DNA from: Bacillus sp. SM2101 | Lineage (GTDB): Bacteria > Bacillota > Bacilli > Bacillales > SM2101 | Direction: 5' to 3' | Assembly: GCF_018588585.1 (NCBI RefSeq) | Contig: NZ_JAEUFG010000009.1 | Coordinates: forward strand, 168,874-232,873 | Length of the DNA stretch: 64,000 nucleotides | In this document: positions 9,288 through 18,979 of the stretch, piece by piece | Numbering within the stretch: the stretch's first letter is position 1 | Layout: each line of letters opens with the position of its first letter | The notes under the pieces: generated by a model | The model's input: the letters and a program-made list of their open reading frames with translations, nothing else | What the model was told of the DNA's origin: nothing | Databases searched by the model: none | Program-made: the position numbers and the translations under genes

Positions 9288-10724
9288 CTATTTAATTGTT
9301 TCAATAATATCACGGGCAATCCATACACCACATGCACCAGCTTGAGCAAGACCACGAGTGATACCAGCCCCATCACCACCAACATAAAGTCCATCTATTT
9401 CTGATTCAAACTTATTATTAAGATTCGGTCGTGCTGAATAAAACTTTGCTTCAACTCCGTAAAAAAGTGTATGTTCAGATGCAAGACCAGGAGTAACGTG
9501 GTTAAGTGCTTCTGTCATCTCTATTAAACTTTTCATCGTGTTATAAGGTAATACAAGACCTAAATCTCCAGGTACGGCCTCTTTTAAAGTTGGTTCTAAA
9601 AATCCTTCCTTCATTCTTTTTTCAGTTGAGCGGCGACCTTTTAAGATATCACCATACTTTTGAACGATAATCCCGCCGTTTGATAAACGGTTTGCTAATC
9701 TAGATACTTCGTGTGCAAACTCATTTGGTTGATCAAATGGTTCAGCAAATTTATGTGATACGAGTAGAGCGAAGTTAGTATTGCTACTTCCTAAGTTAGG
9801 ATCTTTGTACGAATGTCCATTAGCTAGCATGATCCCTGAATGGTTTTCGACAACAACATGACCAGATGGATTACTACAAAACGTCCGAACGGTTGTTCCT
9901 ACAGAAGAATTGAATACAAATTTACCCTCATATAAATGTGTATTAATTTCCTCCATAACTATATCTGATGTCTCAACCCGAACACCGATATCTACTTGGT
10001 TATTTATCATGTTGAGTCGTCGTTTTCTAAATATATTTGATAGCCACGCGGAACCGTCACGTCCAGGAACAATAACGACTTTTTTTGATGTTATAATTTC
10101 ACCGTTCGTAAGTTCGATTCCTTTCACCGTATGATGACCGTCACTCTTCTCTGTAATGATATCGGCAACTTCAGTTTTAAATTTCATCTCTATTTTTCTT
10201 TTTAAGTATTCATAAATACTTTGTAGTATTTGAAGGTTTTGTTCTGTTCCAAGGTGACGAACTTGAGCACGTAATAATTTTAAACCTGCTGCATAACCTC
10301 TTTTTTCAATGTCACGAACCTTGGAAGTTAATGGGTCTGTAATTGTTTCTGTAGCTCCGTGTTGTAAGTTAATTTGATCAACATATTTTATAAGATCAAC
10401 AACTTCAGAATTAGGCAGGTAATCTGTCATCCATCCACCAAATTCACTTGTAATATTAAATTTTCCATCAGAGTATGCTCCTGCTCCACCGAACCCGTTT
10501 GTTATTGAACATGCTGGTAAACAACCTGAAAAATCTTTCTTTCCAGCTGGTGGAGGGCATTTTTGGATTTTTTTCTCTAGAATTGGACAATGTCTACGGT
10601 ATATATCGTGACCTTTATCTATTAATAGGACATTGGCATGAGGCATTTTTAACGAAATTTCATAACTAGTAAAAATACCAGCTGGTCCTGCACCGACAAT
10701 AATTACATCATAATCAAAATTCAT
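9288..10724 (-). CDS. FAD-dependent oxidoreductase (COG2509-like)
   Basis: The 478-residue protein begins with a Rossmann FAD-binding motif (VIIVGAGPAGIFTSYEIS) and has the family's CPI...C...C...GFGGAGAYSDGK region at about 55-95, with several cysteines, and a C-terminal FAD motif (GLYVGGDGAGITRGLAQAG). This matches the uncharacterised dehydrogenase group often annotated as FAD-dependent dehydrogenase. The reaction is unknown. ATG at 10724 follows GGAGG. It is monocistronic, convergent with the EamA permease gene. Confidence 0.88.
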   Translation of the reverse strand: MNFDYDVIIVGAGPAGIFTSYEISLKMPHANVLLIDKGHDIYRRHCPILEKKIQKCPPPAGKKDFSGCLPACSITNGFGGAGAYSDGKFNITSEFGGWMTDYLPNSEVVDLIKYVDQINLQHGATETITDPLTSKVRDIEKRGYAAGLKLLRAQVRHLGTEQNLQILQSIYEYLKRKIEMKFKTEVADIITEKSDGHHTVKGIELTNGEIITSKKVVIVPGRDGSAWLSNIFRKRRLNMINNQVDIGVRVETSDIVMEEINTHLYEGKFVFNSSVGTTVRTFCSNPSGHVVVENHSGIMLANGHSYKDPNLGSSNTNFALLVSHKFAEPFDQPNEFAHEVSRLANRLSNGGIIVQKYGDILKGRRSTEKRMKEGFLEPTLKEAVPGDLGLVLPYNTMKSLIEMTEALNHVTPGLASEHTLFYGVEAKFYSARPNLNNKFESEIDGLYVGGDGAGITRGLAQAGACGVWIARDIIETIK

Positions 10725-11090
10725 GAGAAATCCTCCATTGACTTTATATTGTGAATTTACAAATATTATTTTTTTGCTCTAACCAGAGGATAATATAACA
10801 ATTATTTAAATAGATGTCAACTAAATCACGAATAATATAAAATAAATTAATAAAAATGTTCGTAAAAATACAACGTTATTTCAAGAGTACTTTAATCGTT
10901 TTAATCTTAAGCTAAAGATTTGTTTATAATATGTATAGGCAGTGAATAATCATAGTTCACTGTCATCTAAATATACTTTTCAAAATTATTACGCATTTAT
11001 GTAAGGTTTTTTGAACGAATCTATCATGTATAGCGTATTATTATTGACTCGAAGGTTGGGGTGTTTGGGTTCCCATGAAGGAGGGTGGGT
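10725..11090. other. Divergent intergenic region with hairpin and ECF promoter
   Basis: Contains a hairpin at about 10941-10965 (CAGTGAA / TTCACTG) and, further right, the candidate SigY promoter listed separately. No gene seen. Confidence 0.5.
11012..11040 (+). promoter_or_regulatory. ECF-type promoter before sigY
   Basis: TGAACG at 11012-11017, sixteen bases, then CGTA at 11034-11037. The known B. subtilis SigY autoregulatory promoter has a TGAAC-type -35 and a CGT-type -10 at this spacing (established knowledge of ECF sigma factors). It lies 50 bases upstream of the sigY start and implies positive autoregulation. Confidence 0.7.
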
Positions 11091-11654
11091 ATGCAGGAAC
11101 AGGAATTGATAGAGAATGCAAAACGAGGAGATTCACAAGCTTTTGCAATATTATTTCAACATCATTATCCCTTTTTAGTAAAGTATTTAATAAAAGTCAC
11201 AATGAATTACAATTTGGCAGAGGAACTTGCTCAAGAAACGATGACAAAATGCATAGAAAAAATAAGGTTATACAATGGGAAGTCGGCTTTTTCTTCGTGG
11301 CTCATTTCTATCGCTACAAATGTTTATATAGATCAATGTAGAAAAAACAAACGTGAAAAAAAATGGCTTGAACAAATGCAAGCTTTGCGGGAAATGAGAT
11401 GGCAGTTTGAAACTCAAAATGAGGAGTGGGCTGATGTTAATCAAGCATTGGGACAATTAGCTAGTAATTATCGAATCCCGATTGTACTAAAGCATTATTA
11501 TGGATATACGTATGAAGAAATATCAAAAATGCTTAATATATCAGTAGGTACGGCTAAATCACGTATTCATTATGGTATAGATAAGATTAGAAGGGAGTTG
11601 AAAATTAGTGACGAAAAACAAAGTAACACACATCGACGACAAAAAAAGCTATAA
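11091..11654 (+). CDS. sigY: ECF RNA polymerase sigma factor SigY
   Basis: The 187-residue protein has region 2 (AEELAQETMTKCIEKI, then SSWLISIATNVYIDQCRKNKR) and region 4 (PIVLKHYYGYTYEEISKMLNISVGTAKSRIHYG), the two conserved parts of ECF sigma factors. Assignment to SigY rests on the downstream order, which matches the B. subtilis yxlCDFG genes. ATG at 11091 stands six to seven bases after AAGGAGGG; an in-frame GTG at 11085 overlaps that site. The gene overlaps yxlC by 47 bases, so the two are translationally linked. A SigY-type promoter precedes it. Confidence 0.85.
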   Translation: MQEQELIENAKRGDSQAFAILFQHHYPFLVKYLIKVTMNYNLAEELAQETMTKCIEKIRLYNGKSAFSSWLISIATNVYIDQCRKNKREKKWLEQMQALREMRWQFETQNEEWADVNQALGQLASNYRIPIVLKHYYGYTYEEISKMLNISVGTAKSRIHYGIDKIRRELKISDEKQSNTHRRQKKL

Positions 11655-11949
11655 GAGCACTGTGGAAGAGGTTAATAAAGGCTTAGCAAGTATCGATCAT
11701 CAGTTCTCAATCGAAACACCAGATTTAAACTGGCTTGAACAAAAAATAATAGCGGATAAATTAGCTTTGAGAAAGAAATTTATACGAGATATACTCATAT
11801 ACATTTTGATAATCTTGACCGTAGGCTCCGGGTTAATTGTGATATTAACTCAATCGCCAGAAATTTTTGTTGCATTACAACTTGTTGTCACTGCCATCCT
11901 TCCAATTATCGTTTATTTTACAAAAGATAAGCAGGTGGCTGATGGATGA
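11608..11949 (+). CDS. yxlC: YxlC-like anti-sigma component
   Basis: A 113-residue protein with a soluble charged N-terminal half and two membrane segments in the C-terminal half (about residues 62-80 and 86-104). In B. subtilis YxlC and YxlD hold SigY inactive at the membrane; position, size and topology here fit that role. The GTG start at 11608 has AAGGGAG about ten bases upstream and lies inside the sigma factor gene. Its stop overlaps the next start as ATGA. Confidence 0.75.
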   Translation: MTKNKVTHIDDKKSYKSTVEEVNKGLASIDHQFSIETPDLNWLEQKIIADKLALRKKFIRDILIYILIILTVGSGLIVILTQSPEIFVALQLVVTAILPIIVYFTKDKQVADG

Positions 11950-12164
11950 CTAGCGAAGAATTAGTTGTTATACCAATTGTAGCCATCATACTAATTACTC
12001 AAAGTACCTTGTTATTTTTTGACGCAAGAAGACATGGGCATAACTATTGGCTGTGGGGAATCATTGGGTTAATACAAGCCCCTATGCCATCTTTATTTTA
12101 TGTGCTATTTGTGAGGAGAGGTGGATACTATTTTAATAAGAGAAATAAAAAGCACAAAAAGTGA
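11946..12164 (+). CDS. yxlD: YxlD-like anti-sigma component
   Basis: A 72-residue membrane protein with two hydrophobic segments separated by FFDARRHGHNYWLWG, and a basic C-terminal tail. The layout resembles YxlD, the second part of the SigY inhibitory complex. It starts inside the yxlC stop codon (ATGA), so expression is coupled. In B. subtilis a further small gene, yxlE, stands between yxlD and yxlF; here only 34 bases separate this gene from the ABC ATPase, so yxlE is absent. Confidence 0.7.
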   Translation: MTSEELVVIPIVAIILITQSTLLFFDARRHGHNYWLWGIIGLIQAPMPSLFYVLFVRRGGYYFNKRNKKHKK

Positions 12165-12198
12165 AATGTTTTCTCATTAATAGAAAGAGGGGAATACC

Positions 12199-13074
12199 GT
12201 GAATGCCATTCAGATGGATAATTTAACGAAGTTTTTTGGTAAAAATCGAGGAATTGAAAATGTTACCTTAGAAGTAGAAGAAGGAGAAATATTTGGATTT
12301 ATTGGACCTAACGGCGCAGGGAAAAGTACAACCATCCGTACATTATTAAACTTAATATATCCTACGAAAGGAAGTGCTACTGTTTTCGGAATGGATGTAG
12401 TAAAAGATTCGAAAGAAATTCGTAAAATAATTGGTTATCTTCCTTCAGAGGTACATTACTACGATGATATGAAAGCCAAAGATCTACTTCAATATTCTTC
12501 GAAATTTTATAAACTAGATGCTACAGCTAAAATTAATGAATTAGCGGCAAGGTTAGATTTAGATTTAACGAGAAAGGTCGAAGATTTGTCATTTGGGAAT
12601 AGAAAAAAAGTAGGAATAATCCAAGCTCTTCTTCATCAACCGAAGCTATTAATTTTAGATGAACCTACAAGTGGATTAGACCCGTTAATACAACAAACGT
12701 TCTTTGATTTACTTCATGAGTTAAGGAATGATGGAACAACTATTTTTTTCTCATCGCATTATTTAGGTGAAGTACAAAAAATGTGTGATAGAGTAGGAAT
12801 TATTAAAGAGGGAAGGGTATTGAAAGTAGAACAGATTGAACAGCTCCGCCATAATCAATTTAAAAAAGTCTCAATTCTGTTCTCTGAACATCCGCCTCAA
12901 GGCTTGGACTTAGAGGGTGTTATTAATCAAGAAGTAGTTGGTGATGAAATGCATTTTTTATATAGTGGTAACGCGACTGCGCTAATTAAACAATTATACA
13001 ATTTCAAATTAAGAGATATTAACATTGAGGAACCTTCATTAGAGGAAGTGTTCATGCACTATTATGAGAATTGA
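12199..13074 (+). CDS. yxlF: ABC transporter ATP-binding protein, YxlF-like
   Basis: The 291-residue protein has Walker A (GPNGAGKST, about residue 40), the signature LSFGNRKKVG, Walker B LLILDEPTSGLD, and the switch histidine in SSHYLGE. It is the type that pairs with ABC-2 permeases. GTG at 12199 follows GAGGGG. The next gene starts at or just after its end. Part of the sigY operon; substrate unknown. Confidence 0.9.
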   Translation: MNAIQMDNLTKFFGKNRGIENVTLEVEEGEIFGFIGPNGAGKSTTIRTLLNLIYPTKGSATVFGMDVVKDSKEIRKIIGYLPSEVHYYDDMKAKDLLQYSSKFYKLDATAKINELAARLDLDLTRKVEDLSFGNRKKVGIIQALLHQPKLLILDEPTSGLDPLIQQTFFDLLHELRNDGTTIFFSSHYLGEVQKMCDRVGIIKEGRVLKVEQIEQLRHNQFKKVSILFSEHPPQGLDLEGVINQEVVGDEMHFLYSGNATALIKQLYNFKLRDINIEEPSLEEVFMHYYEN

Positions 13075-13087
13075 GGGGAGAAAAGCA

Positions 13088-13885
13088 ATGTTATTCAAAA
13101 GGGAGTTTGCAAAAGCACAGAAAGCATTATGGATTTGGATAGCAGTTCTCGGAGGGTTAATCATAATGATGCTAAGTATGTACCCTTCATTTGCTGAGCA
13201 GCAAGAAACATTAGACCAATTGTTAAATGCTTACCCAGAAGCTATGCTTCAGGCATTTAACATGGATCAATTTAGCTTGCATACGGTTCTTGGATTTTAT
13301 GCTATTGAAGGCTATTTGTTTACAACATTGTTCGGAAGTATATACGCGGTCCTACTAGCTTCTAGTATTCTCGTTAAAGAAGAAAGTGAGAAGACAGCAG
13401 AATTTTTGCTTTCTAAACCGCTAACTCGAACGGAGGTTGTAGGACAAAAATTATGCGCTGTGTTATTATCTTTAATAGTCTTTAATATAGCATTGTCGTT
13501 AATCACATACATTGGTTTTACGATTGCAGGTGATGAGCCTATAGAATCAACAACATTTTTTCTAATCACCATAGCACCTTTTCTACTACATTTAACATTT
13601 GCGGCAATAGCATTTTTCATATCTAGTGTGATGAAAAAATCGAGAAATATAATCTCCATATCGCTAGGTATTGTATTAATTTCATACTTTTTAGATATCA
13701 TATCTGGCATTTCAGATAAATTTGACGCAATAAAATATTTTACACCGTTCGAATATGTTGATTCTGCCTCAATCATGATTGATAACACGATAAAACCTCT
13801 GTACTTGATAATTATGCTCTTAATCATAACAGTGAGTTTCTTAGGGGCATTTACTGTTTATCGAAAAAAAGATATTGCCTCGTAA
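13088..13885 (+). CDS. yxlG: ABC-2 type permease, YxlG-like
   Basis: The 265-residue protein has six membrane segments and the loop KTAEFLLSKPLTRTEVVGQKL typical of ABC-2 permeases next to the second segment. ATG at 13088 follows GAGGGGAG by seven bases; an upstream ATG at 13064 would overlap the ATPase gene and lacks a ribosome binding site. Last gene of the sigY operon, followed by a hairpin terminator. Confidence 0.87.
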   Translation: MLFKREFAKAQKALWIWIAVLGGLIIMMLSMYPSFAEQQETLDQLLNAYPEAMLQAFNMDQFSLHTVLGFYAIEGYLFTTLFGSIYAVLLASSILVKEESEKTAEFLLSKPLTRTEVVGQKLCAVLLSLIVFNIALSLITYIGFTIAGDEPIESTTFFLITIAPFLLHLTFAAIAFFISSVMKKSRNIISISLGIVLISYFLDIISGISDKFDAIKYFTPFEYVDSASIMIDNTIKPLYLIIMLLIITVSFLGAFTVYRKKDIAS

Positions 13886-13921
13886 CCTTATATTTATAAA
13901 AAAGCATAACCCTTAAAAATG

Positions 13922-13952
13922 TTACCCTCATTAATGAGGAGTAATGTTTTTT
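13922..13952 (+). terminator. Terminator of sigY operon
   Basis: TTACCCTCAT / ATGAGGAGTAA stem with one bulged base, short loop, followed by seven T. Confidence 0.7.
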
Positions 13953-14546
13953 TGTTTAGCATGCATTTGCAATAACAGTTGTTTCTCGTACTAAGAAGTT
14001 AACGCCTCAACTACGGTTCATAACATTTTTTTCTAAAACCTATTAATCTAAAATTACGACGTTCGTTTGTTGTACAATGGTAACTAAATTTACGGAAAAC
14101 GTTATTATGTAATAAAATACCATTAAAAAATAACGAATAGACTATGATATTATTAAAAGTAAAGGCTTTTTTCGCATTAATTGATTGTTACTTTTGAGAT
14201 AAAAGTATGTATACATCTATTTTTTCGGACCTTTTCTAGTTTCAAGACTATTGATCTAGCAACAAAGTTTAAGAGAAGAGCCTAACTATAAAAAGCTAAT
14301 AATCTAAGGATTTATAGAATGGTAGGAGGGCAGCTTACATAATTTAAGGCTAGGCTATTTCAGATTGGGGCTTTTCCTACTAAGATATAAGCACGTATAC
14401 GTGGCATCTTTTCTACTTTTTACTTATTGAACTCTCACAAAATTCATCATACCGTCCATTTTTATAAAAATAGCCTAATTTTATTTCGAAGAATGTTAAC
14501 CGAAAAAATTTCTTAAAAAAATGTTAATGATGGAGTTGAAAATAGA
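13953..14546. other. Gene-less stretch with repeat copies
   Basis: Nearly 600 bases with no supportable gene. It holds one clear copy of the interspersed repeat (14163-14283), an adjacent more degenerate one (about 14340-14500), and a trace near 13960-14060. Confidence 0.5.
14163..14283. repeat. Interspersed repeat with inverted ends, copy 1
   Basis: Begins AGGCTTTTTTCG and ends AAGAGAAGAGCCT, with the internal TTGTTAC / GCAACAA part of the inverted ends also present. The core carries GTATGTATACATCTA, shared with other copies. Confidence 0.7.
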
Positions 14547-14822
14547 TTGACTAAAATACTAAAACAAATATATAGGATATTGAAAGTAGCTTTGCTAGTT
14601 TTCGGGAGTGTCGAGTTAGTATTCGGCAGACCGTTTTTAGGAGTTCTGTCTATGGGGGGATGGTTCTTAATTGATGGAGTTGAAAAAATAATACAAAATT
14701 TTAGAGAAGGTAATAGAAGAGGCATCATATTTAATGTGATATTTTTATGTGTGATCATAGGTTTTTTTTGGTGGCGGGGCTATGATATTTATCATTGGTA
14801 CCATTTTGATTACAGATATTAG
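14547..14822 (+). CDS. Small membrane protein, unrecognised
   Basis: A 91-residue frame from a TTG start with GGAG eleven bases upstream. Two or three hydrophobic segments (about 12-25, 32-42 and 60-75), then a short tail rich in aromatic residues (WRGYDIYHWYHF). I do not recognise it. The weak start and lack of neighbours make it less certain than others, but composition is typical of a real membrane protein. Confidence 0.5.
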   Translation: MTKILKQIYRILKVALLVFGSVELVFGRPFLGVLSMGGWFLIDGVEKIIQNFREGNRRGIIFNVIFLCVIIGFFWWRGYDIYHWYHFDYRY

Positions 14823-14990
14823 ATTCAATGAATTAACCCACATAAAAAACGCTTTTGATGCAAACTTCTTCCATGGCTGAATAAAGTTAAATATGTAAAA
14901 AAGTATATATTAAGCTTGTATGCTAATTATCTAGCAATAGAAACAGGTGCGTATATTCAATTACCTGTTTCTATTTGTCAGTTGTTATGA

Positions 14991-15120
14991 TGGCTGTTTT
15001 ACAATGATGATTGTTTTTCTTAGACATAAACACGAAAGCAACTCTCACTGGAGATACCTTTTCTTCATTAAACTTAGATGAATGGCGTGAAGATTCAGCT
15101 AGTTATAATAGTATAAAAGC
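14991..15120. repeat. Interspersed repeat, copy 2 (degenerate)
   Basis: Begins TGGCTGTTTTACAATGATGA, like the left end of other copies, and carries the TTTTCTTCATTA core; the right end is decayed. Confidence 0.45.
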
Positions 15121-15147
15121 TTAGCGCACAAAGTCTTGAATTAATGT

Positions 15148-16059
15148 TCACGCACGTAGAGTTTTCTTCTCTGTTTGTTTACCAAGATGTAAATTTGAAG
15201 CTGTATAAATAACAAGACCACACCAAATGGACGTAAAGCTTGCTAGGTGAACTTTTGTAAATTCTTCTTTAAAAATAAACACCCCAATTAATAAACTTAT
15301 TGTAGGAGCTAAGTATTGAAAAAAACCATTCATTGATAATGGAATGCGTTTTACTCCCTCTGCAAAGCATAGTAATGGTATCGCTGTTGCTACTCCACTT
15401 CCAATTAATAATAACACTGTGCTGAAAGAACTCGACAAGAACACGCTTGTGCCTTGTGCTTGTATCGTTCCAAGATAGATGAAAGCAATTGGAGTAACGA
15501 TAGAGGTCTCTATTGCGAGACCGAACAGTGAGTCCAGTTTAACTAATTTTTTGGCTAACCCATATAAGGCAAAGGATAGTGCCAATGATAATGCAATCCA
15601 AGGGACCTTTCCATATTGCAACGTTAATATTCCTACACCTATCCCCGCAAAGAGAACAGATATAATCTGCCATTTTGTTAATTTTTCCCGTAAGACGAGT
15701 ACACCGAGTAATACACTTAAAAGGGGATTAATATAATAGCCCAAACTAGCCTCAATAAGGTGGTCGGTATTTACCGCCCAAATGTATATAAACCAGTTTC
15801 CACTTACTAAAACCCCTGCAAGAAATACAGCTGCCAATTTCTTCGGTCGATTTAGTAATGAATTAAACTCTTTTTTAAAATTCATAAATCTATTTTTAAA
15901 GATAATAATTGATAAAACAAATATAAAGGACCAAATAATTCTGTGAGCGAGTATCTCACTAGCAGGAACATGCTCAATCAATTTCCAATATAATGGCAGT
16001 ATTCCCCAAAGCACATACGCTATAATTGTATAAGAGACTCCAACCTTAGTTTGCTTCAA
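15148..16059 (-). CDS. rarD: RarD-like EamA permease
   Basis: The 303-residue protein has ten membrane segments. Its opening (YTIIAYVLWGILPLYWKLIEHVPASEILAHRIIWS) and the segment WAVNTDHLIEASLGYYINPL are characteristic of the RarD branch of the DMT superfamily. RarD was named from chloramphenicol sensitivity in other bacteria; transport function is inferred. Monocistronic on the minus strand. Confidence 0.9.
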   Translation of the reverse strand: MKQTKVGVSYTIIAYVLWGILPLYWKLIEHVPASEILAHRIIWSFIFVLSIIIFKNRFMNFKKEFNSLLNRPKKLAAVFLAGVLVSGNWFIYIWAVNTDHLIEASLGYYINPLLSVLLGVLVLREKLTKWQIISVLFAGIGVGILTLQYGKVPWIALSLALSFALYGLAKKLVKLDSLFGLAIETSIVTPIAFIYLGTIQAQGTSVFLSSSFSTVLLLIGSGVATAIPLLCFAEGVKRIPLSMNGFFQYLAPTISLLIGVFIFKEEFTKVHLASFTSIWCGLVIYTASNLHLGKQTEKKTLRA

Positions 16060-16273
16060 AGTATATCACTCATTTCACTTAAGAATATTTTCTATTGTAG
16101 TCAACAGCAGTGAAATGTGCAATAAAAGAATTCTACGTTTTAATGTTTTTGTTCTGTTATAAAACATTCCAGAAAATTAAACGACATGAACCCGATCACG
16201 TAACCTCTTTGGAATGATGGTATATATCTAGTTCATCTTTTTGAAGACTTTTCGGCAGAAGGAGAAAATACAT

Positions 16274-17923
16274 TTAACAACCTTGATCAGACTTCGAGTA
16301 ATCAAATAATCTTTGGATACAGTATGGGAACAACTCCAGCAACGTGTCACAAGTATAATTAACATCTAATCTCTCTGTCCATTTATGAGCATCTCGTCCT
16401 ATTGGTCCAACATTTAATACAGGTATATCTAATTGCTTTAAATCTTCAATTGGCAGTGAATATCCATGATCCCAAAGTGGGAAATTAGCAATTAATGGTT
16501 GAATGGATGATGGTGAATGTTGGAGTCCGACATAGCTTAAATCGGATATACCATTAAAAAACAGCACTTGCTGAAATAGTATGTTGTGCATACGGTTAGC
16601 ATGGATATTTAAGTCTGACATAACTTGTTGAATCATTGGATGTTCATGGGAATAGACAGCTGGATAGAAGGGTGGAGCAAAAAAGAGAACGATCATTGGT
16701 GATAAATGTTTACATAAAGAAGAAAGTTGATCAACTATAGTAATAGAAAGCTCTCGATCATCTAGATTTTGCTTATGCTGTTCGAATATTTCTTGATGCA
16801 ATGCTTCAATTCTTTTACTTCCGTACCTTTCTTTTGCGTATGTAACGAGCTCTTCATACGTATAAACTTTTACATGTAGGGAAGGTGTTTCAGAATTTGT
16901 TAATGCTGCAAAGCTGCTAGCTTTATCAACAAATGATTGTTGGATACGTAAGGCAGCTGTATCCGTAATTTTTTTTAATTCGTCTGTAAGTTTATTCATT
17001 GGTTTTTTAAACATGAATACATTAAAGAGCGTCACAGCTTTATTTGTTACTTGTACAGAGTATTCTTTTTGTAGGTCATGTTGAATAAGGGCAGTTGGTG
17101 GAGGGGTTACTTCATTATTTATTTTTTCACAAAGAATTGTATTTAACTCTAATTCATCGTTAATGATTGAAGCCATGTAATTGGCATTTAGTCCTGAAAA
17201 TGGCTCGCCAACATGTGTTTCTTTGCCATAACAAAAAAATCCGGGCAAAACTTTGCCAATTGTTCCGGTATAAAGATATTTTGTTTGATCGCCTGGAAAA
17301 CGTGAAAACATCGGTTCCGAATTGAGTACAGCAGTATATGTTAATTTGTGAGTATCTGCTAATTCAAGAAGGGTAGGTATAGCAGCTCTCATACCTACAG
17401 AATTCACTTCCTCATCAGGAACTGTTAGCAATAAAATATTTCCATCAAAATCCCCGTTACATGCTAACTCAATCATTGCCATGTGCATAGCCAGGCCACA
17501 TTTCATATCCATCGTACCTCTTCCGAATAACCAATCCCCAGTTTCCAAATCATCGCTTACTTCTTTTGCCATTTCAAATTTGTGTTTATAGAAATATGCT
17601 GTTAACTTTTTCGCATCAAAGGCAAGGTGATGGAGGTTGCCGTAATCAGCAACGTCAACGACGTCAAAGTGGCTAAGGAGAATGACGGTTTTTTTACATT
17701 TGTCAGACCTTTTAACTAGAGCCGACGCAAAATAACGTCCATCGTCTGTTGCATGTAAGGTTATATGGTCTTTGTGATTTTGAAAATAGGGTAGTGACTC
17801 GAGTTCAGATATTACAAATTGTGGTAACCATGTTTCTGCTTGAGAACCAGTAACACTAGGAATACTTACAAGCTGGCAAAGAAGATCTATGAATTGCTGC
17901 TTTGATTGCCATTTTTTACTCAT
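16274..17923 (-). CDS. RocB-like M20 family peptidase
   Basis: The 549-residue length and the M20 metallopeptidase motifs point to RocB, named for the arginine utilisation operon of B. subtilis. The zinc-binding SHFDVVD (about residue 84), RGTMDMKCG with its bridging Asp, and VPDEEV with the catalytic Glu pair are intact. Here it stands alone rather than with rocDEF, so a role in arginine or peptide use is only inferred. The ATG follows GGAGGG. Long divergent gap upstream. Confidence 0.85.
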   Translation of the reverse strand: MSKKWQSKQQFIDLLCQLVSIPSVTGSQAETWLPQFVISELESLPYFQNHKDHITLHATDDGRYFASALVKRSDKCKKTVILLSHFDVVDVADYGNLHHLAFDAKKLTAYFYKHKFEMAKEVSDDLETGDWLFGRGTMDMKCGLAMHMAMIELACNGDFDGNILLLTVPDEEVNSVGMRAAIPTLLELADTHKLTYTAVLNSEPMFSRFPGDQTKYLYTGTIGKVLPGFFCYGKETHVGEPFSGLNANYMASIINDELELNTILCEKINNEVTPPPTALIQHDLQKEYSVQVTNKAVTLFNVFMFKKPMNKLTDELKKITDTAALRIQQSFVDKASSFAALTNSETPSLHVKVYTYEELVTYAKERYGSKRIEALHQEIFEQHKQNLDDRELSITIVDQLSSLCKHLSPMIVLFFAPPFYPAVYSHEHPMIQQVMSDLNIHANRMHNILFQQVLFFNGISDLSYVGLQHSPSSIQPLIANFPLWDHGYSLPIEDLKQLDIPVLNVGPIGRDAHKWTERLDVNYTCDTLLELFPYCIQRLFDYSKSDQGC

Positions 17924-18385
17924 ATGATTATCCCTCCACTTACTTTATGGAATAGTTAATTATAATTAATCTTTAAAAACTATTGAACACTCAAATTTTT
18001 GTAAAAAAGCCAGCCTAATTAAAGTTGTTAATTATTCTACTAGAAAAATTTACAAATTAATAGACTATTATTTAATTTTATCAAAGTTACAATAAGGTAA
18101 ACAGAATGAACCCATTATAGAAAATACGCTCAATAATTAATCAATTAAAGATTTTTTCTAATTACAAATCCGAACAATTGAGGAGTCTATATGTTGTAGA
18201 AAAGGTTCTGTACGAACATTTTTTAACTATTGTTAACAAACAAATGACATCATTAACAAGTAGGTTATAAGGTTGTCATCGTTATAAAGAAAAGAATACG
18301 CTCTGCATTTATGGTTAAGTGTGCAATGTATGAGCACAATTATACATTGAAGAAATTAGGTCAATAATTATTAGGGGTAAAGTAA
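17924..18385. other. Intergenic region, no gene seen
   Basis: Divergent gap of 460 AT-rich bases between the RocB-like gene and a hydrolase gene. No repeat copy or hairpin of note. Confidence 0.4.
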
Positions 18386-18979
18386 ATGATTTCTTACAAA
18401 AATAAATCAGACAAATTAGTGATCGTTGTTCATGAAATATACGGCGTAAATGAGCATATGAGACATATTTGTAAAGAACTATTCAATAAAGGCTTCGATG
18501 TGATTTGTCCCAATTTGTATAGTGAAAACAATCAATTTCATTACGATGAGGAGAAATTGGCTTATCACCATTTTGTTAATAAAGTCGGATTTGCTAGAGC
18601 AGCTACCTACGTTAAGGCACTTTTAAAAAAATCTAGGCAGGAATACAGTAAAATCTTTATTCTTGGTTATAGTGTAGGTGGGACAGTCGCATGGCTGTGC
18701 AGTGAAGACCAGAATTGCGATGGAGTTATTAGTTATTACGGTTCAAGGATAAGGGACTTTATTGACATGATCCCAGCTTGTCCCACACTACTAATTTTCC
18801 CAGAGAATGAAAAATCATTTCATGTCGATCAATTGATTACTAAACTAAACGATAAAGAAAAAATCACCATTAAAAAATATAGAACAAATCATGGATTTAG
18901 CGATAACAACTCAGAGAACTATTGTGAATTATCTGCTAAGCATGCATTTAATGAATTGTTACGCTTTATAAGTAGTTAA
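18386..18979 (+). CDS. Dienelactone hydrolase-like alpha/beta hydrolase
   Basis: The 197-residue protein has the alpha/beta hydrolase order: VVHEIYGVNEHMR near the N terminus, nucleophile elbow GYSVGG at about residue 93, and a late NHGF with the probable catalytic His. Classic dienelactone hydrolases have Cys in the elbow (GYCxGG); here it is Ser, so the chemistry may be that of an ordinary esterase. Substrate unknown. The ribosome binding site is weak (GGGG). Confidence 0.8.
   Translation: MISYKNKSDKLVIVVHEIYGVNEHMRHICKELFNKGFDVICPNLYSENNQFHYDEEKLAYHHFVNKVGFARAATYVKALLKKSRQEYSKIFILGYSVGGTVAWLCSEDQNCDGVISYYGSRIRDFIDMIPACPTLLIFPENEKSFHVDQLITKLNDKEKITIKKYRTNHGFSDNNSENYCELSAKHAFNELLRFISS

Noticed and set aside
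13312..13827. 171-codon frame opposite the YxlG permease gene
   Set aside because: Shadow of a clear membrane protein gene on the other strand.
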